Part shown: piece after piece, positions 58,851 to 64,000 of the stretch
Layout: each line of letters starts with the position of its first letter
Numbering within the stretch: the first letter of the stretch is position 1
Source: Penicillus capitatus
Lineage: Eukaryota; Chlorophyta
Length of the DNA: 64,000 nucleotides
NCBI GenBank assembly: GCA_965649825.1
Contig: OZ287700.1
Location: 496,001-560,000 of the forward strand
Direction of reading: 5' to 3'
Notes under the pieces: generated by a model
The model's database searches: none
What the model saw: only the letters and a program-made list of their open reading frames with translations
Told to the model about the DNA's origin: nothing
Position numbers and translations under genes: made by a program

Positions 58851-60702
58851 TAATTGGTTGTCTCACTGCCTATTGCTCTGCCTAAGGTCATCAAGGCCCG
58901 AATATCAAAAAGATTGAGAGTTGCTCTTTGTGAATCACTGACAACTACATGCTACTTGCGACAACAATACAGATCCGCTGTCCAAAGCAATACCGCATCT
59001 CATCTTTGTCCATTTTCTGACAAGATCAGACTGAAGGACCCCCCATTCGCAGCCTTTCTTTCCGCTTGTATTAGAACCAAATTGCACGGATATGAAGGGG
59101 TTGGATTATTGGAATGGCGTTTTGACAATCTAGAAAGACCATAATTGACGTGTCGTGGCAATGAAGGCATCCAGACAACACCCATCTACTTCTAAGACGA
59201 TACAATGTAGTGCGTGACCCAAAAATGTGAATCAGTCTTCCACTTTAAACGAGACACCCAACAGGAAAAAGAGATTTTTTATCCGCAGAGTGCTGCACCA
59301 TTTATGCGTGCACCTGCGGCATGCAGCTTGAGAACAGGATAGAAAGATAAAGACTGTCAGAGAGGTCGGGGAACACTAAATGCGTGCAGCACAAAAAGAT
59401 AGATAGATGTCGAAACAACACGATGGTGACCAGCATGACTTGTCTTACGGGCCGCTCCAGCCTGGTCCCAGATGACGCATCCAAACATGCTTCACAGTCA
59501 TCAGCAAATGCGCGAAGCATGGGCATGGACAATGTCGCACCCCCGTAAAAAAAGAAGACAATGCTCATTTTGACAGAAAAAAAGATCAACCAGTCAGGAA
59601 AACGAAACAGTTTCTCCACAAAAAGCTCTCAGCATTCGGTGACAGGGGTCACATCATTTGTTTGGAATCCTCGAATTCGGAGGTTCAAGAGTCTCCAAGA
59701 CCAAATGGATAACAGTGTCATGCTCTCAAACAGACATTTATGAGGCAATACAACGCAGATATCCGCCGTCTTCTCTTACTCTTCAGACAGAGTACCTGAT
59801 TCAGCGTCCTCGCATCATTCATCATTGGACGGACGCTTGCATCAAGAGAGTGAAATCACAGCACAAGAGATATCATCACTCATTCTCAGAATTCTTTCAA
59901 ACATCTCCAAAAGGGGCAGTACTCAAATGCGATACGTTTGGGGGTAGATAGAAAGATACACATACACCAGGTTCAATAATCGTTCAGCATGGCTGAGCTA
60001 TCAGTGCAAGACAATGCTGTCTCACACAAAACTCGACCACAGACAATTTAAACAGGGAGGTAAGTGTGCAGTGTGGAAGGGTGATCTAGATCAGTTTCGT
60101 CTAGTTAGTCAAGCACAAAAGTGGACAGTCATGCTGCACTTCTCAAAACGGACAGCCGGGAGAGCAAAGAAAAAAACAGTTGCAACCCATACCAGACACT
60201 GCCACCCTTCTTGCTACAAGAAGGACATCCTTATCATCTAAGCTATCTCCATCTCCTACTGATTTCTCAGACACAAGATTCCCTACCAACAGAGCAGACA
60301 GGACTATGGTCATTCATCCGCTTCTATGTTGCCAAAGAAACACAGACAACTGCTGTCACAGAGATAGAGATACAGGGGTCAATATGACAGACAGGCATGC
60401 ATGTACTTCACACGCATTTATTTCATCCATGCACGGTCTGGTCTGTCAGCAAACGGAAAGAATTAGCCCTTGGAGCAAGAACGATAACTGGGGTGGATGG
60501 ATGGATGGGTTTGTCAAAGCGAAAAATGGACAATTCGAGATAAGAAAGAGGATCGATCATTTCTAAATAGATAGATAGATGACGGACAGAGCACAGGACA
60601 GGGTCTGGGTGTAAAGATAAACAATCAAATGGAAGGGGTGGGAGGTCTATCGGGCACGCACACATGCTCCTCACCTGCAACACATCTCCTGTCACATCAC
60701 GC
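58851..60702. other. Long intergenic region with simple repeats
   Basis: About 1.85 kb without a supported gene. GATA-type tetranucleotide runs occur near 59397-59406 and 60564-60581, and ACAC/CACA words are scattered. Open frames are under 130 codons, shift between strands, and show no domain. It may include long untranslated regions. Confidence 0.5.
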
Positions 60703-61722
60703 TCATATCCAACGAAAATGCGACGGACCCTCTTCCTTTAGAATCCCATCTGAATCGTGGTCTCCGCTCCATCCTCCATCTTCGGTGTCTGACGGAGGCA
60801 AGGCATGACCACAATCATCATCATCATCATCATGACGGCGAATAGAAGCTCTCAACGAATTGGCCGTGATGGATTGATCCTTGCCCGCATGAGATAAAAT
60901 CTTGACGCCGCATTCCGATGCTTTGTTCAACATGTAAGCCCCGAATTCCCAAGCACCGTACATACAGGATTGGCGTAATACATTCATGAAGACATCCGCG
61001 ATAACAGATTCTGGACCCTGTCCTTCTTCCAATTGTTCAAACAAGAGATCCACCTCTGTTAGGAACGCCTGGAAAGACTCCAACCATACGAAGTGCATCA
61101 TCGCTTGTTGATCGGCTTTCAGTTCCTCAGGCAGCGACGTGGAGTCGCGCGTCACATCGATCATCTTGGCAAACAGCTCCTTGATGTCTTTAACGACCAC
61201 AGGAGGGACAACGCAACAAGGCATGGTCACCACGCTACTGTCCATCACCAATAAAAAAGTAACGATTCCTTCAGACATCGCAGGCAACTCCACTCTGTCA
61301 CAAGATCTCTCTGTTAGAAAGGAGATCCGGGATCTTAAAGATTGTCCATCTTACTGTATCTTTCCGGCACGGATGTCTCGCTCGGTGAGGTCTTTTTCGA
61401 ATAAAATTTGGGAGTGATGTTGCGCGAAGATGCGCGCTTGGCTCGTTCTGGCGACGCCAATAAAATGGACGTCGATCGTTGAGGGCTTTTCGATCGGCAG
61501 AGCGGGTGGGACCAGCAAAGTGCAGCACATAGCGTCCCTGGATACCCATCTCGAACCGTCGCCATCAAAGTTCCACTCGCTGTCGACGTCCCCCGCGCCT
61601 TCGTGTAGCGGCGCAAAGCCTTTGCGTTCCTCCACTGCCTCTTCGCCGCAACGGTGAGACAAGATACGTGCCTCAGCGTTTGTCGGTGTAGCGATCGTAT
61701 AGACCGTCGTGACATGCTCCAT
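60703..61722 (-). CDS. Hypothetical protein of about 320 residues
   Basis: Exon 1 (from ATG 61722) encodes MEHVTTVYTIATPTNAEARI and a region with SRDAMCCTLLVPPALPIEKP followed by TIDVHFIGVARTSQARIFAQ. A GT-AG intron of about 60 bp ending TGTGACAG joins GKIQ to VELPAMSEGIVTFLLVMDSS. The second exon is largely helical (VVKDIKELFAKMIDV, ELKADQQAMMHFVWLESFQA, SVIADVFMNVLRQSCMYGAW) and ends in an acidic tail with DDDDDD coded by an ATC/CAT microsatellite at 60811-60834. No family is recognised, but both exons look like constrained globular sequence. Confidence 0.6.
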
Positions 61723-61731
61723 CGCTTAACC

Positions 61732-62174
61732 TCAAGCCACCTGCAGCGACAGACATGTATCATCTAACCGGCCGTCTGACCCGAGCCATTGTTGGAAGGA
61801 AGGCTCGTCGGAACAAAAGGGGCCAGAAAAGTCGGTGTCCCCATATAGTTCAATGCTATGACGGCGTTCGGAAGTGAGCGCGCGCTCACGACTCACCTGG
61901 GAAGCTGAATTGGTTTTCCGACTATTACCACCAGAGGACGCACGTGCCAACTCGATGCGTGCCGCACGTGCAAGCCACACAAACTCAGAACGCTGCGCTC
62001 GCTATGCGTACTGTCGGTAGAGATTTCGGAAATCAACGTGTTCTGCACAACCGTCTGCTGTACCGTGCGTTCACGTGCAGCCACCCTGACAAGAGCGTTT
62101 CGACGGTTGACTTGAAGGTACTGTCGTATCTCTCCGCGGGCCTTCACCGTCAGCCGAGGGACGCCTGCCGTCAT
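61732..62174 (-). CDS. Possible small hypothetical gene
   Basis: ATG 62174 opens MTAGVPRLTVKARGEIRQYL followed by QVNRRNALVRVAARERTVQQ, a basic helical segment. A second stretch, SRKTNSASQVSRERALTSER then HSIELYGDTDFSGPFCSDEP, ends at 61732. The frames differ, so an intron around 61925-62000 is needed; a GT donor after STDS is present but the acceptor is unclear. A competing plus-strand frame covers 61944-62324. Ten bp separate its end from the start codon of the next gene. Confidence 0.3.
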
Positions 62175-62320
62175 CCCAACAACGCTGCTAATTTTGGAAC
62201 GTTCTCTACGTTGCTCGGCTATCAGCTCAAGATTTACAGAGATTCTGAAGAATCTATTAACAAGGAGGCGAACGCGTGCGTTAAGCTTCGAGCTTGCCCT
62301 GAGCCAGTGTCAGTGTATCC

Positions 62321-62695
62321 ATGAGCGAAATGATGTCGAAGTCATTGGTAAACTGAATCGGAAACCTGCCAAAACACAACCGCTGCTTCCGATGCCGTAG
62401 ACAACAGGTACAGGCATTACCGAATTCCATTTTCGGAGCCACCCAGTTCACTGACAGCAATCATGAGATGCCCATTCAGTACTTTAGATTCAAGTTTAGA
62501 ACAGAGAACGATGTCCAGGGACTGTTTGTCGACGTACTGGACCACATGCTTGAACAGGAGATCCGCTGCCTGTCTACGCAGGACGTCACGTTGACAGAAG
62601 GTCGAAAGATATTCACGAAAGCAGAGATGGATCATGCTACATACCATACCTGTGCCGTGAGAGATGTCGCATGGTATGGATACGAACGTACCTAA
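62321..62695 (+). CDS. Small hypothetical protein, about 105 residues
   Basis: Exon 1, 62321-62347 (MSEMMSKSL), joins through a 60-bp GT-AG intron (62348-62407) to exon 2, 62408-62695, encoding VQALPNSIFGATQFTDSNHE, MPIQYFRFKFRTENDVQGLF and VDVLDHMLEQEIRCLSTQDV. The small exon and intron size fit this genome and the second exon looks globular. It is not recognised. The alternative is that exon 2 belongs to a longer gene starting upstream. Its stop overlaps the putative 3' end of the gene coming from the right by about 58 bp, so one of the two ends is probably misplaced. Confidence 0.4.
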
Positions 62696-64000
62696 AAACT
62701 TCGGCTGGAGAGACAGTACTTTGAAACCCTAATGTATCGAAAGAGCATTTGAAGCGAGCATAGTCGCTTGATCGAATGGACAGCGTGTAGACGTCGGGTT
62801 CGGTCGTCCCGGGCGTCGGGGAGAGATCTCCGGCCACCACGTCACCGAGTCTCTCTAACATAGACTGCATCTCCGTGATGGACAAGGATCCAGATCCTGT
62901 CAAGGGGCTGACATACATGGAATGGAGTGCGTGTGATGTGACCTTGAGTGAGTTGTCGAGCGAGGACTTCGGCATTGAGGGCGATTGAGCTGCGGAGTCG
63001 CTTCACAAAACAGGTTCCGAGGGATAGCGATTCCTTAAAAGCTTCTTCCGATTGCTCCTGTGCCTCACGCAGGACCTTTTCGACCTTTGCATCTGTAGCA
63101 GAGCTAATTCCCCATTCCAATTGTCGCTCCTCTCTGTTGTCTTCTACATAGAGCAGAGGATCGATCGAGTGGAAGGCAATCGAATGGTGTACCTCCCATG
63201 GCCACCTGCGCCGCTTCATGTTTCTTGAAGATGTGAATGGCACGTATGGCTCGCGTAAGACTGTCAAGGAATTCGTTGGAGCTGTCGTCTCCAGGCGAGG
63301 GAAGCGAGACATCGAAGGACAGCATTCCTGCATCGTCTGGATCTCGGTGGATGGGAAGCTGACGGAAGACAATGCTGGCAATGAGAGGACACCACGTGAA
63401 AGGGGGAGGATTACCTCAAGGTGCAAAGGTCCTTCATACGATGCCTCTTCCACTCCAATTTGGAGACTCTTTGCATCTGCACGAGCAATGATAGACGATG
63501 CGAATGACTTGAAATGCGTTTTGAACGACAGCAGTTTTGTTTTGGTATGTGAGTACCATTCCTGTAACGCCCTAAGCTGCTCATCCAGTGGCAAAGCGGC
63601 AGACAGAGACCTAGATCGCCATACAGAGTGATCCATAAGATGCTACATCCTGGATCTCACTTTTCTGCGTGTACTTCCCTTGCGGAGCGTTCACAGTAGT
63701 CTCTCAGAGCCCAGAGACAGGCATCTGTGTCTAATTGGCAGTTGAGTTGGGTCAGCAGACACTGAGTGCGAACGGGCTTTGCAGCGAGGCGAGCAACGCT
63801 TCCGTTCATCAGGGTCACGAAGTCAAGTGTGGATGCCAACCCTTCGGAGTGTGCCACATGACGGAGAGCTTTATTCCAAAGGTCACACAATGCAAGCCAG
63901 ATATCTGTTGAGGCATAGCGATCATAGAAACGACAGAGTTCGTGAATCGAGCAAAGACCAGACCATCCCTCGGACGGATTCAGCAGGCTCCACTTTTCTT
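62637..64000 (-). CDS. Partial gene at right edge, unknown
   Basis: The 5' part lies beyond the window. Exon pieces from right to left are ALCDLWNKALRHVAHSEGLA ... ALRDYCERSAREVHAEK, then SVWRSRSLSAALPLDEQLRA, LQEWYSHTKTKLLSFKTHFK, IIARADAKSLQIGVEEASYE. GMLSFDVSLPSPGDDSSNEF, IRAIHIFKKHEAAQVAMG, EEAFKESLSLGTCFVKRLRS and a last exon with SIRSSDYARFKCSFDTLGFQ follow. Introns are short and GT-AG where visible. The mixture of helices and short strands looks like a folded protein of at least 380 residues, but no family is recognised. The stop at 62637 is the end of the open frame; splicing at the GT near 62691 could move it. Confidence 0.5.

Noticed and set aside
60811-60834. Acidic DDDDDD tract as a functional motif
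   Set aside because: It is coded by a plain ATC/CAT microsatellite and is best explained by slippage.

Overview
This window is nuclear DNA from a unicellular eukaryote. Most of the recognisable genes are split by very short GT-AG introns, typically 44-63 bases, and stop codons inside introns break the coding frames into small pieces. Once the introns are removed, many complete and conserved eukaryotic proteins appear. The gene set points to a photosynthetic, flagellated alga. A CURT1/CAAD thylakoid-curvature protein, a probable DUF3110 protein and a plastid-like FAD oxidoreductase indicate a plastid. A plant-type MUT9-like casein kinase and a plant-type GT31 glycosyltransferase favour affinity with Archaeplastida. 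A CCDC42/CFAP73 axonemal protein and a CDK20-like kinase indicate cilia. A green alga or glaucophyte would fit and a red alga would not, because red algae lack flagella; I cannot name the species.

Layout. 0-2.1 kb: no confident gene, and a degenerate tandem array. 2.1-11.5 kb: a proline-rich protein with serial hairpins in one exon, an orphan ORF, an NFKBIL1-like J-domain protein, a DUF3110-like protein, an hnRNP F/H-like RNA-binding protein and an unknown protein. 11.6-27.3 kb: MUT9-like kinase, condensin SMC2, RPA1, CURT1, an FAD amine-oxidase-fold enzyme, CDK20-like kinase and kinetochore NDC80. 27.9-33.3 kb: two head-to-head coiled-coil paralogues. 33.6-44.2 kb: GT31 glycosyltransferase, CDC48, CCDC42/CFAP73, CSN1, a degenerate SET protein, tRNA-Leu(CAA), a mitochondrial S1-domain protein and a DHHC palmitoyltransferase. 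44.2-46.6 kb: an AT-rich gene-poor island with a perfect 35-bp triplicate. 46.6-54.4 kb: TMF1-like golgin, USE1 SNARE and Exportin-7. 54.4-64 kb: poorly recognised genes (one possibly XLF-like) and a long non-coding stretch with simple repeats.

Genes are packed tightly. Convergent neighbours are often 30-120 bp apart and divergent starts about 85-200 bp apart, with one pair whose start codons may overlap. There is no operon logic, but some neighbours share themes. Chromosome and cell-cycle functions (SMC2, RPA1, CDK20, NDC80, MUT9-like kinase) fall within 16 kb, two plastid-type genes are adjacent, and two ER-Golgi trafficking genes (TMF1 and USE1) are convergent.

I found no self-contained novel system such as a defence island or mobile element. 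The most unusual points are the two diverged paralogues, an RPA1 lacking its N-terminal domain and three of four zinc-finger cysteines, a coding exon built from consecutive hairpins, a SET-fold protein lacking its catalytic motifs, and the uniform tiny introns. Exon boundaries were inferred by eye from reading frame and GT/GC-AG signals, so spans run from start to stop codon including introns.
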